From NCBI GenBank assembly GCA_029260755.1, contig JAJDCQ010000126.1, forward strand, positions 1-42,656: a DNA stretch of 42,656 nucleotides. Direction: 5' to 3'. Below, in pieces: positions 34,701 to 42,239 of this stretch (positions within the stretch are counted from its first letter, which is position 1; each line of letters begins with the position of its first letter). The position numbers were made by a program, and so were the translations under genes. Below the pieces are notes generated by a model. That model searched no databases, was not told the origin of the DNA, and saw nothing but the letters and a program-made list of their open reading frames with translations. Source of the DNA: Planctomycetota bacterium (GTDB lineage: Bacteria > Planctomycetota > J058 > JAJDCQ01).

Positions 34701-36426
34701 CGATCGCGAGCGCGGGCGGATCGGTCGGGACGAGCGCGATGCCCGAGACCGGGGCGGGTGGCCCCTCGATCGTCGAGCCCGGTCCGAGGGCCGCGAGGAC
34801 GTTCGCCCAGGCGCCGACCGGCCGCGGCCGCGCGCCCTCGGCGCCGACGAGATCGGCGATCTCGTCCGAGCCGTCGCCGGCCGGCTCGGTCGGCCCGAGG
34901 AGCCGGGACGCCTCGGCGAGCTGGCCGCGGGCGAGCGCGACCGTGGCGGCGAGGCGGCGCCGCGCCCGGCCGGCCACGCTCCCGGGCGGGGCGCCGACGC
35001 GTGCGAGGAGCTGCCCCGCGCCGGTCGGATCCCCGGCCCGGAGCCGCGCCCGGGCGAGGAGGAGGAGGGCTCGGTCGCCCGCGTCGCCGCCGGGGTCGAG
35101 CGCGAACGCGAGGCCGAGGCTCTCCTCGGCGGGAGGCAGATCCTCGGCGGCGCGGGCCGCGTCGAGCCGCGCCCGTCCGATGGCGAGGAGCGCGGCGGCG
35201 CGGGCGGCGCCCGTCTCGGGGCGATCGGCGATGCCGGCGATCGCGTCGGCCGCCCCGCGCGGGTCGCTCGCCGCCCGTTCGGCTGCCTCCGCGAGCTGGC
35301 GCCGCTCGGCCGCGAGGACGGCCGGGTCGGGCGGCGTCGCGGTCGTCCCGCCATCGCCAGCTCCGCTCGTCGTCGCGGTCGTTCCGCCGGGCGCGTCCGT
35401 CTTCGGGCGCGCGGTGCCGATCGACACGGCGATCGCGCCCACGGCCAGCCCGAGGACGAAGGTCACCGCGCCGAGCCCGACGCCTCGCCCGCGACCGCGA
35501 GACGGGATCGCCCCGGCTTCAGCCGGCGTCGCGGGCGCCGGAGCCGTCGTCGCCGCCGGCGCGGACCGATCCGTCCCGCCGGTGCGCGTCGACGGGCGCC
35601 GCGTCGCGCCGCTCGCGGTCGTCGTCGCGATCCCCTCGCGGAAGTGCTGGAGGTCCTCGTGGAGCGCGGCCGCGCTCGGGTAGCGCCGCTGCGGGTCGGG
35701 ATGGCTCGCCTTCGCCGCGATCGCGGCGAGGTCCGGGTGCACCTCGGGCCGCAGCTCGATCAGCGAGGACCCTTCGCCCGGGAGGCGCGCGGCGAGCGTG
35801 AAGAAGAGGAGCGCGCCGAGCGAGTAGATGTCGGCCGAGCTGCTCGGGGCGCGGTCGCGCGCTGCGGAGACCTCCGGCGCCGCGAACGCGTCCGCCGGCC
35901 ACGGCGAGGTCGGGAGCTGGGGGACGCTCCCGCGCCGGAGCTCGAGGCCGAGGATGCGCGGCCCCCGGCTGCTCGGGACGCGGATCCGGTCCGGCGCGAG
36001 CGCGCCGTGGACGACGTCGACGGCGTGGGCAGCCTCGACCGCGCGGATCACCCGGCTCATCAACCGCAGCACGCGACGGATCGACGGCGGGCGGTCGCCC
36101 ACCCACTCGGCGAGGAGCGGCCCGTCGATGTGCTCGACGACCGCGTAGGTGACCTCCGCAGCGCCTTCGGGGTCGGCGCCGTCGTGAACGCCGAGGACGC
36201 GGCCGAATCCGTGATGTCGGACCGACGCCGCGGCGGTCGCGGCGCGCCGGAACGCGACCCGCTGCTCGGTCGTCGCGTCCTCGCCCATCCGGAGCGCGCG
36301 CAGGACGCAGGTCTTGTCGCCGTCGCGCGCCTCGTAGACGCCGAGCGGCGGCGTCCGCGCGAGCTCGCGGACGACCTCGAAGTCTCCAAAGCGCAAAGGG
36401 TTGGCGCCGGCCGGCGGGGTGCTCAT
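31795..36426 (-). CDS. Pseudokinase with FG-GAP-like repeats, LamG-like and TPR-like regions
   Basis: 1543 aa from the ATG at 36426, which follows a TATACT box; the frame stays open upstream but without support. The N-terminal domain has the kinase fold but no catalytic residues: no Gly loop (RTPPLG), Arg43 in place of the VAVK Lys, VVHGALAPDRI instead of HRDxKPxN, and ILGLEL instead of DFG; the APE equivalent (AAPE, 182-185) and ADIYSLGALLF helix remain. A transmembrane helix follows near 320-345. FG-GAP/VCBS blades are then seen (DVGGDGRVEVAFIE, GDLDGDRRADVLVG, ADVDGDGRDELVLGG), with calcium-type DxDGDG loops. A beta-rich LamG-like part and C-terminal TPR-like helices complete the protein. 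It may be a membrane sensor or scaffold. Confidence 0.85.
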   Translation of the reverse strand: MSTPPAGANPLRFGDFEVVRELARTPPLGVYEARDGDKTCVLRALRMGEDATTEQRVAFRRAATAAASVRHHGFGRVLGVHDGADPEGAAEVTYAVVEHIDGPLLAEWVGDRPPSIRRVLRLMSRVIRAVEAAHAVDVVHGALAPDRIRVPSSRGPRILGLELRRGSVPQLPTSPWPADAFAAPEVSAARDRAPSSSADIYSLGALLFFTLAARLPGEGSSLIELRPEVHPDLAAIAAKASHPDPQRRYPSAAALHEDLQHFREGIATTTASGATRRPSTRTGGTDRSAPAATTAPAPATPAEAGAIPSRGRGRGVGLGAVTFVLGLAVGAIAVSIGTARPKTDAPGGTTATTSGAGDGGTTATPPDPAVLAAERRQLAEAAERAASDPRGAADAIAGIADRPETGAARAAALLAIGRARLDAARAAEDLPPAEESLGLAFALDPGGDAGDRALLLLARARLRAGDPTGAGQLLARVGAPPGSVAGRARRRLAATVALARGQLAEASRLLGPTEPAGDGSDEIADLVGAEGARPRPVGAWANVLAALGPGSTIEGPPAPVSGIALVPTDPPALAIAHGDVLVTRRFGGPDGAVRIERVASAGGTIEALAAGDVGGDGRVEVAFIERAADGRRRLVVADAGDPSSTPALLRVLGRQEQPASVTIGDLDGDRRADVLVGLGAPTGGARAFLVAGGGPDDGADATTTEKAISEEGPARAVAIILAESGAGTAVISVGPTPAVTRAYALEPTTGLFAARALDPAPPPGAVAILRTDAGARVLVAAGPADAAPPPGDDGDGDAAPARREPVLEIHAPQPTGPGKGAWRRERRLVLPASVEAVESLAVGRPAGEAGPLVAAVGARDAAGARFVLLVLLEPALEGSGEAASTVSIAGRAPCLFADVDGDGRDELVLGGDVATVHGVSSSSDAGGGAGEVETDGPVSALAEDPARRRLAAAEALLACGLPLAARRVATSFGPVEHREPDLRAAIALLELRALAAAGDRAALRSAAEARSRELPAIAGDAALFVALAEAAAGERSARAWSTVGRLGASIAPPPSRVPAPIVDRTVILEAAGAAGAVPWEANVPLRFRRDRGAALSVRHPVLDPATGAAPAALATRVHGAGEPFAIRVGFRGADPGAVPRTLIGFVDAPSVAAAVAAAAPGDLPEPLVGLELRPSGGRRLLVIARLAGGEQRALGPLPMDRAFEATLTADPRRGTASLRVEPEGARPLRTALPAVAVHDAVFGVFSATSDPAPPPFVPPVPEAAGGIRLDRIELATSRGSRARVAAGAETDASLGARGLAALGLESDTERTLRLVERALAENPLDPLARLARALRRDAAPEEAGLDAAAAVAGDPENAVPALYAASRLGGPDLVEAALGQAARDLPAHPDPVAAARTALRAGEPSSALVRLAADESVAGLIVAARALSIVGATREALRVAQEAVTRAPANAEALAARGLIRLRLGRCADAARDLDTAIRRSAAEEHPDWVLARGRASAGAGRPAAATRDLEMAVRLLGPRQPADLERWVAEWKRRRKSRRSNR

Positions 36427-36436
36427 GGGCGCGGCG

Positions 36437-36467
36437 AGTATAGCGCATCGCAGGGATGAGCCGCCAA
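36437..36467 (-). promoter_or_regulatory. Promoter of the pseudokinase gene (TTGGCG-N19-TATACT)
   Basis: TTGGCG at 36462-36467 and TATACT at 36437-36442 are spaced by 19 nt; the -10 ends 10 nt before the ATG, leaving a leader of only about 4 nt. The same TTGGCS-N19-TAYWCT arrangement precedes the genes at 38548 and 42203. Confidence 0.5.
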
Positions 36468-36497
36468 GCCCCGCGGCCGACGCTCGCCCCTCCGTGC

Positions 36498-36503
36498 TAC
36501 CCT
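36498..36503 (+). promoter_or_regulatory. -10 element (TACCCT) of the gene at 36511, leaderless type
   Basis: GCTACCCT ends 7 nt before the ATG at 36511. No Shine-Dalgarno and no clear -35 are present. Confidence 0.35.
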
Positions 36504-36510
36504 CGACGCG

Positions 36511-37602
36511 ATGGCAAAGAGGCGCTCGATCCTCGTCCTGAGCGTCCTCGTCGCGGTCGCCGCGGCGGGCGCGATCCCTCTCGGTCGCCGGGCGTGGCGC
36601 TCCTGGGAGCGCGAGCGCCGCTTCCGGGCGGCGGACGCTGGCGACCGCGCGGTGATCGCCGAGCTCCTCGCCGGCGACGACCTCGCCGCGATCGAGCGGA
36701 TCGTGCCGGCGATCGCCCGGCTCGAGGCGCCGTACCTCCGCCACGACGAGATCGCGTCGCTGGCGCGGCTCGGGTCGCGCGCGACGCCCGCGATGGTCGC
36801 GGCTCTTCGCGATGAGGGAACGCTGCTCGACAACCGCGGGATGCCGACGGCTCCGCCGTGGCCGCGCGACCTCGTCCTCGAGCATCTCGTCGTCCACGAC
36901 CCCGGCTTCGAGCGAACGGTCGCCGCGCTCGAGGCCGCGCCCGAGAAGCACGCGGGGCTCATGAACGGGGGCGCCATCGCGTGGCTCGCCCGGAAGCAGG
37001 GACGGCGCCGCCTCGTCGGGGCGGCGGTGCGCCTCCTCGCCGACGAGCGGGAGTTCGGGTGGAGCGCGATCATTGGCCCCGAGGGAGGCCACACCCTGCG
37101 CGTCGCCGACGAGGCCGGGAGCGTGATCGAGCAGCTCATCGGCTCGGATGCGATCGGGCTCGACGAGGCCGACCTTCGCGTCGGCGAGGACTGGAGCACC
37201 GAGGCGTGGGATGCCCGCAACGCCGCCCTCGCGGCGTGGTGGGCCGCCGGCGGGGAGCTGCGCCCGCGACCGGCGGACGAGGGGTTCATCATCCTGCACG
37301 TCGTCCCCGAGAGCGTGACGGCGCGCCAGATCGGATTCCACGTCCTCTGGGCGCGCGAGGTTCTTCGCGAGGCCCGCCCGGGCGGCGGGGCGGGCCTGGA
37401 CCTGTTCGATGGCGGCGGCCCTCGCTTCGGGCCGGAGGCCGCCTCCCTCCACCACCACACCAAGGTGAAGCGCCTGCTCCTCGGGCCGCTCCGGCCGGGC
37501 CGCCACGTCGTCCGGATCTACGACTCGAACGTCGGCCGCATGCTCGACCTCGAGATCGATGTCGCCGCGGGCGAGACGGTCGAACGCGAGATCGGCTACT
37601 GA
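36511..37602 (+). CDS. Membrane-anchored hypothetical protein (363 aa)
   Basis: A single N-terminal transmembrane segment (residues 6-22, SILVLSVLVAVAAAGAIPL) is followed by a basic stretch and about 150 residues of helices with HEAT-like character (AAIERIVPAIARLEAPYLRHDEIASLARLGSRATPAMVAAL). The C-terminal 130 residues are mixed alpha/beta with FGPEAASLHHHTKVKRLLLGPLRPGRHVVRIYDSNVG, which resembles a beta-sandwich end with a His cluster (HHH). No family is recognised. It is divergent from the pseudokinase gene, whose start is 85 bp away, so the two share a promoter region, and convergent with the DUF58 gene (16 bp apart). Confidence 0.7.
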   Translation: MAKRRSILVLSVLVAVAAAGAIPLGRRAWRSWERERRFRAADAGDRAVIAELLAGDDLAAIERIVPAIARLEAPYLRHDEIASLARLGSRATPAMVAALRDEGTLLDNRGMPTAPPWPRDLVLEHLVVHDPGFERTVAALEAAPEKHAGLMNGGAIAWLARKQGRRRLVGAAVRLLADEREFGWSAIIGPEGGHTLRVADEAGSVIEQLIGSDAIGLDEADLRVGEDWSTEAWDARNAALAAWWAAGGELRPRPADEGFIILHVVPESVTARQIGFHVLWAREVLREARPGGGAGLDLFDGGGPRFGPEAASLHHHTKVKRLLLGPLRPGRHVVRIYDSNVGRMLDLEIDVAAGETVEREIGY

Positions 37603-37618
37603 GCCGCGTCGGTCCCGC

Positions 37619-38548
37619 TCACGCTTCGAGTACCCCGAGCGCGATCGCCTCGAGGATCGGCTCCTCGAACGGGGCGCCCGGGGCGAGGGTGATGTGGCGA
37701 ACGCCGTGACGCCGGCAGAACGCGTCGAGCTCCGCGGCGCGGGCCGCCCGGCTCCGGGCGTGCGCGTCGGCGAGCCCGTCGTCGAGGACGAGGCCGAGGC
37801 GCTCGCCGGTCTCCGCGTCGGTCAGCCGGAACGGAACCGACTCGCCGCGCGCGCGCGGCGGGCGCGGTCGTCCGAAGCCGGGGAGGTCGCACAGCTCGAG
37901 GGCGACGACGTCGAACCCGGCGGCGCGGACCGGGCCGAGGAGGCGCTCGGGCGCGCCGGCATCGAGGAAGTCCGAGGCGACGACGCAGACGCCGCGGCGC
38001 TGCGGCGGGACCGCCCGGACGAGCGGCGCGAGCGCGTCGCCGGGCTCGAGCGTCCCCGACGGCGCGGCGCGCTCGAGGAACGCGCGGAGCCGCCCCGCCT
38101 GGCCGCCGCCGCGGCGGGCGGGGAGCCACGCGTCATCACCGGGGCCGCCGGAGTCGCCGCCCGCGAGGAACGCGCCGACGAGGCCGCCGCGGCGAAGAGC
38201 GAGGACGCCGAGGGCGAGGACGGCGCGGCGGAGGTCATCGAACGGGCGGCGCGGCGCCTCGCCGGTGCCGAGCGACGCGCTCGCGTCGAGGGCGAGCCAG
38301 AGCCGCATCTCGCGGTCGGGCTCGCGAAGGAGGACGAACAACCGCTCGAGGCGCGCGTAGGCGTTCCAGTCGATCGCGCGGACGTCGTCGCCGTCGGCGT
38401 GCTCGCGATGGCCGGCGAACACGATGCCCGAGAGCGCGCTCGCCCGCCCCGGCGGCTGGCGGCGCCTCGCCTGGACGACCGCCCGCCGCCCGAGGCGCTG
38501 GAGCCGTTCGAGGCGAGCGAAGTAGTCGGCGTCGAAGATCGAGGTCAT
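37619..38548 (-). CDS. DUF58 family protein
   Basis: 309 aa from the ATG at 38548. The DUF58 core is clear: GIVFAGHREHADGDDVRAIDWNAYARLERLFVLLREPDREMRLWLALDASASLG (family form Y..GD..R.IDW...AR...L.v......r......lD.S.SM). The rest adopts a vWA-like fold, with the MIDAS motif reduced to DASAS near residue 90, and ends with REGVRHITLAPG-like strands. These proteins usually act with MoxR ATPases; here the MoxR gene is at 19425, so the pair is split. A promoter of the TTGGCC-N19-TACTCT type lies in the gap upstream. Confidence 0.85.
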   Translation of the reverse strand: MTSIFDADYFARLERLQRLGRRAVVQARRRQPPGRASALSGIVFAGHREHADGDDVRAIDWNAYARLERLFVLLREPDREMRLWLALDASASLGTGEAPRRPFDDLRRAVLALGVLALRRGGLVGAFLAGGDSGGPGDDAWLPARRGGGQAGRLRAFLERAAPSGTLEPGDALAPLVRAVPPQRRGVCVVASDFLDAGAPERLLGPVRAAGFDVVALELCDLPGFGRPRPPRARGESVPFRLTDAETGERLGLVLDDGLADAHARSRAARAAELDAFCRRHGVRHITLAPGAPFEEPILEAIALGVLEA

Positions 38549-38558
38549 CGGTGAATGG

Positions 38559-38589
38559 AGAGTAGCAAGCCGCGCCGATCGGTGGCCAA
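38559..38589 (-). promoter_or_regulatory. Promoter of the DUF58 gene (TTGGCC-N19-TACTCT)
   Basis: TTGGCC at 38584-38589 and TACTCT at 38559-38564 with a 19-nt spacer; the -10 (preceded by GC) ends 10 nt before the ATG, giving a leader of about 4 nt. Confidence 0.5.
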
Positions 38590-38628
38590 GACCGATCCCC
38601 GAGGACGGAGAGCGCTCAGGCCCGACGA

Positions 38629-38976
38629 CTATCGCGAGTCGTCCAGCCGTCGGCGAAGGGTCACGATCGCGGCGCGGATGTCGGCCGCCGCCGCGAGGGT
38701 TCGACCCTCGACGCACTCCATCACGACGTACGGCTGGCCGTCGTCGAGCGACCCGACTCCGTAGACGGGCACGATGCCCGAGTGCCGGAGCCGCCCGACC
38801 GATCGCGCCTCGCGGAGGAAGCGGTCGCGACCGGCCCCCGGCTCGACGCCGCGAATCACCTTGATTGCCACGTCGCGGTTCATGCGAGGGTCGTGCGCCC
38901 GGTAGACGACACCCATGCCGCCTCGTCCGAGCACGTCGCGGAGCTGGTAGGGGCCGATCGTCGTCGCGGAGATCAC
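38629..38976 (-). CDS. Truncated Ser/Thr kinase, N-lobe only
   Basis: 115 aa from a GTG at 38976. The sequence is a good Hanks kinase N-lobe: TIGPYQLRDVLGRGGMGVVYRAHD, with Gly loop at 17-22, VAIK Lys39, the helix-C Glu in FLREARSVGRL, hinge VVMECVEG and then AAAADIRAAIVTLRRRLDDSR before the stop. The whole C-lobe (HRD, DFG, APE) is missing and only 80 bp separate it from the DUF58 start, so no remnant follows. It may be a deletion remnant or a small N-lobe decoy. The full kinase gene ends 47 bp upstream and has the same I/RIGPY.. opening. Confidence 0.7.
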   Translation of the reverse strand: MISATTIGPYQLRDVLGRGGMGVVYRAHDPRMNRDVAIKVIRGVEPGAGRDRFLREARSVGRLRHSGIVPVYGVGSLDDGQPYVVMECVEGRTLAAAADIRAAIVTLRRRLDDSR

Positions 38977-39023
38977 TCTCGGAGGATGGCACCGACACGG
39001 CCGCCGCGCCGTTCCCCTGCGGC

Positions 39024-42000
39024 TCACCGGTCGTGCTCCTTGGCGGCCGTGGCCGCCGCGCGGAGCGCGCGCGCCTCCTTCAGGACGCGTTCCCCCGTCT
39101 CGAAGTCGCCTTCGAGGGCGGCGATGAACGCCCGCGCGGTGAGCCCCTCGATCCTCCCGGCCTCCGGTGACTCGTCTTCCTGCGGTGTCTCGGGGGGCGT
39201 CTCGGGCAGCGCGTCGAGGAGCTTCCGGGCCTCGAGGAGGTCGCCGGCCCGGGCCCGGTCGATGGCCTGCCGGACCGGCGCGCGGACGCCCCCGCCGAGC
39301 GAGGCGGCCGTCTCGAGAGCCTGGGCGCGGGCGGCGTCGGCGTCGGCGGTTCGCTCGAGCGAGCGCAGGGTCCGCGCGCGCTGGAGCTCGATCCGCGCGA
39401 TCTCGAGGCCGCGCGCCGGATCGGGCCGTTCGGTCCACCCGAGGACCCTCTCGGCGAGGGCGATCGCGTCGTCGGCGATCGTGAGGGCATCGCCCGGCAA
39501 GGCGACCTCCTCGAACCGCTCGGCGTGGCGCGAGAGCCGCTCCACGACGGTCCAGAGCCGGTCGGCCCGCTTTGCCTTCCCCGCTCGGCGGGCGGAGGTC
39601 TGCTGATCGCGGACCCCCGCGAGCCGCGCCCGGAGCGCCGCCTCGATCCGGCCGTGCGCGTGGTGGTGGTTGCCGAGGAGATCCCAGAGGGTCTGCGCGT
39701 CGCTGTCGAACACCGAGAAGCGATGCGCCAGCTCGATCCCGCGTTCGAGGAGGGTGTCCGGCGCCGCCGTGCCGAGGGCGGCGGCCCGCTCGCAGCAGGC
39801 CGGTGCACCGAGGGCGAGGAAGCGCGTGGCGGTGTCCTCGAACTCGTCGAGGAGCGGCTCGACCCGGTCGAGCGGCCAGGGCGGCTCGAGGTCGAGCGCG
39901 AGATAGGCCTGAACGCGATCCGCCGCGGCGAGCTGCACGTCGGCGGCGTCGAGGACGACCCGGGTGACCTCCGCGAGCGCCTCGTCGGGGTCTCCAGGCC
40001 AGAGGTCGTTGATCGCGTCGGCGTAGCGCTCGGCGACCGCGGGCCATCGCTCCTCGATCGGCCGCGCCCGGTCCGCCTCGTAGGCGCGGCGGAGGCGTCG
40101 CAGGCGGGCGGCGTCGCGTTGGTCGGCTCGGTAGAGCCGCTTCGTGTCGAGCTCGAAGGCGATCGGCAGATCGACCCAGCGTCCCTCGACCTCGGTCGCG
40201 AGGGCGGCATCCGCGTAGCGCTCGCAGCGATCGGCCTGCGCGGCCCGGAGGGCGGCGTTGGGGCCGGAGATCACCCGGGCGACGACGATGAGGACGAGCG
40301 GGTCGCGGCGGTCCGGCGGGACCCGCGCCTCGGCGTCGCCGGCGTCGATCAGCTGGTCGCGGTGCAGCTCCCGCCAGTCGCGGCGGATCTGAGCGCGGTC
40401 GAGGGGGGACAGGGCGTGCCGCTCGAGGAGCGAGGCGATCAGGAGGGCGCGCGCGACCGACCCGGGACGGTCCCCGTTCTGCGCGACCTCGAGCGCCCGG
40501 CGGAGCTTCACGGCGTCCTCGAACCCGGGCGGCGCGAGGTGGCGCTCCGGGACGCGGAGGAGGACGCGCAGCAGCGCCCGGGCTTGCCGGTCGCGCTCGC
40601 CGAGGATGTCGGCCACGCACGCGGCCTGGAGCGCGTCGGCGAGCGGTGCGGCCATCCGTGACGCGTCCGGGAAGATGTCGTCGGCGAGGGCGTCGCTGAT
40701 GACGGAGACGGCCGTCTCCGCGGCGTCGTCGCCGTCGAAGACCTCGCCGAGGCGTGCGATGAGCGTCGCCCGCGCCGCCTCCTCGGGCATGGGCGCCGAC
40801 CAGAGCGCGGCGAGGAGGGCCTCGTCCGACGGCGTCGGGAGGGCCGGGTCGGCGCCGAGGGTCGTCGCGACCGCGGCGATCATCTCGGGGTGCGCGACCG
40901 GGAGGGCGGGCGCCGGCCCCAGGAAGACGGCGTGAACGCTGCCCGGACGCCGGGATCGCGCCAGCGCGACGCCGGCCGCCTCGAGGAGCGCCTCGTCGGC
41001 CGCCGCCTGGCGGAGGAGCTCGGCGAGCTCCTCCTCGAGCGCCGCGGCGGCGTCGTCGCGCGAGAGGCAGAGGCTCACCGTCCGGTGGAGGATGCGTGCG
41101 CGGAGAGCATCCGGACGCGCGAGCTCGGAACCCTCGGCCAGCTCGCGGAGCCGCGTCGTGGAGCTCGGCGTCAGCGACGAGCGAGCGAGCCGGTCCTGGA
41201 GCTGGTCGAGCTCGGCGATCCGCGCCGCCGGCGAGACGGCCCGCTCGCCGCGCGCGCCGAGGGTCGTCGCGAGCGCGACACCTCCGACGCCGAGGGCGGC
41301 GGCGAGGAGCAGGCCCGCCGCGACGGTCGGCGTCCGGGAGCGCGCACCGGCGAGCGGCCCGGAGGGTCCGCTCTCGCGCCAGGCGCGCAGCTCGTCCGCG
41401 AGCTGCGCTGCGCTGGCCGGCCGCTCCGAGGGGCGCTTCGCGAGGGCGCGGCGGCAGATCGCGTCGAGCGCCTCGGGGACCGACGGGTCGCGTGCGCGCG
41501 CGGTCGGGACGGGGTCAGCCAGGATCGCCATGACGAGCCGGGCGGTGTCGCCCGCGAACGGCGGCGCCCCCGAGATCGCCTCGAACAGGGTGGCGCCGAG
41601 GGCGTAGACGTCGGCGGCCGGCCCGACCGGGGTCGCCGGGTCGGGGCGGATCTGCTCGGGCGCCATGGAGGCGAGCGTGCCGATCGTCTGCCCCGTCTGG
41701 GTGAGGCGCTGCGCGTCGTCGGCCCAGCAGGTGCCGAAGTCGACGAGGCGGGGTCGGCCGTCGGCGTCGACGAGGACATTGCTCGGCTTGATGTCCCGGT
41801 GAACCACCCCGAGCCGGTGGACGGCGTCGACCGCGTCGGCGAGCTCGGCGATCAGCGTCGCGGCATCGCGGAAGGGCAGCGGCCCGCGCCGGAGGCGGTC
41901 GGCGAGCGACTCGCCCTCGACGAGGTCCATCGAGAACCAGGGCCGCCCCGCCGCGTCGGCGCCGAAGCCGTGAATCCTCACGATCGCGCGGTGGGCGGGC

Positions 42001-42203
42001 GCGACCTTGGCGAGCACCTGCGCCTCGCGGCGAAAGCGGGCGACCCGCCGATCGGCGTGGGTGCCCTTGGCCGCGTGGAGGATCAGCTTGACCGCGTGCT
42101 CGGCGCCGGTCGCCTCGTGCCGGGCGCGAAGGACGATCCCCATCCCGCCCCGACCGAGGGTCTCGACGACGCAGTAGGGACCGATCCGATCGCCCGACTT
42201 CAT
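39024..42203 (-). CDS. Membrane Ser/Thr protein kinase with long helical-repeat tail
   Basis: 1059 aa from the ATG at 42203 (the frame is open 12 codons further, but a -10 box sits there). Active-looking kinase: Gly loop GRGGMG 17-22, AVK Lys39, helix-C Glu60, HRDIKPSN with Asp137, DFG 155-157, SMAPEQ, then the large-lobe helix DVYALGATLFEAISGAPPF. A transmembrane helix follows near residue 300-325 (VAAGLLLAAALGVGGVALATTLG). The remaining 730 residues are almost purely helical, with TPR-like or solenoid repeats and many Asp/Arg/Ala, and no catalytic motif. It probably senses or binds partners across the membrane; the ligand is unknown. Confidence 0.92.
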   Translation of the reverse strand: MKSGDRIGPYCVVETLGRGGMGIVLRARHEATGAEHAVKLILHAAKGTHADRRVARFRREAQVLAKVAPAHRAIVRIHGFGADAAGRPWFSMDLVEGESLADRLRRGPLPFRDAATLIAELADAVDAVHRLGVVHRDIKPSNVLVDADGRPRLVDFGTCWADDAQRLTQTGQTIGTLASMAPEQIRPDPATPVGPAADVYALGATLFEAISGAPPFAGDTARLVMAILADPVPTARARDPSVPEALDAICRRALAKRPSERPASAAQLADELRAWRESGPSGPLAGARSRTPTVAAGLLLAAALGVGGVALATTLGARGERAVSPAARIAELDQLQDRLARSSLTPSSTTRLRELAEGSELARPDALRARILHRTVSLCLSRDDAAAALEEELAELLRQAAADEALLEAAGVALARSRRPGSVHAVFLGPAPALPVAHPEMIAAVATTLGADPALPTPSDEALLAALWSAPMPEEAARATLIARLGEVFDGDDAAETAVSVISDALADDIFPDASRMAAPLADALQAACVADILGERDRQARALLRVLLRVPERHLAPPGFEDAVKLRRALEVAQNGDRPGSVARALLIASLLERHALSPLDRAQIRRDWRELHRDQLIDAGDAEARVPPDRRDPLVLIVVARVISGPNAALRAAQADRCERYADAALATEVEGRWVDLPIAFELDTKRLYRADQRDAARLRRLRRAYEADRARPIEERWPAVAERYADAINDLWPGDPDEALAEVTRVVLDAADVQLAAADRVQAYLALDLEPPWPLDRVEPLLDEFEDTATRFLALGAPACCERAAALGTAAPDTLLERGIELAHRFSVFDSDAQTLWDLLGNHHHAHGRIEAALRARLAGVRDQQTSARRAGKAKRADRLWTVVERLSRHAERFEEVALPGDALTIADDAIALAERVLGWTERPDPARGLEIARIELQRARTLRSLERTADADAARAQALETAASLGGGVRAPVRQAIDRARAGDLLEARKLLDALPETPPETPQEDESPEAGRIEGLTARAFIAALEGDFETGERVLKEARALRAAATAAKEHDR

Positions 42204-42208
42204 ACCGG

Positions 42209-42239
42209 AGAGTAGCAGCCCCCAGCGCCACCCCGCCAA
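42209..42239 (-). promoter_or_regulatory. Promoter of the kinase gene at 42203 (TTGGCG-N19-TACTCT)
   Basis: TTGGCG at 42234-42239 and TACTCT at 42209-42214, spacer 19 nt, with GC before the -10. The -10 ends only 5 nt before the ATG, so a leader is not possible. Confidence 0.45.

Noticed and set aside
36427..37506. Upstream extension of the pseudokinase frame by 360 codons
   Set aside because: It overlaps the convincing plus-strand gene 36511-37602, has shadow composition, and the promoter and ATG at 36426 explain the gene start.
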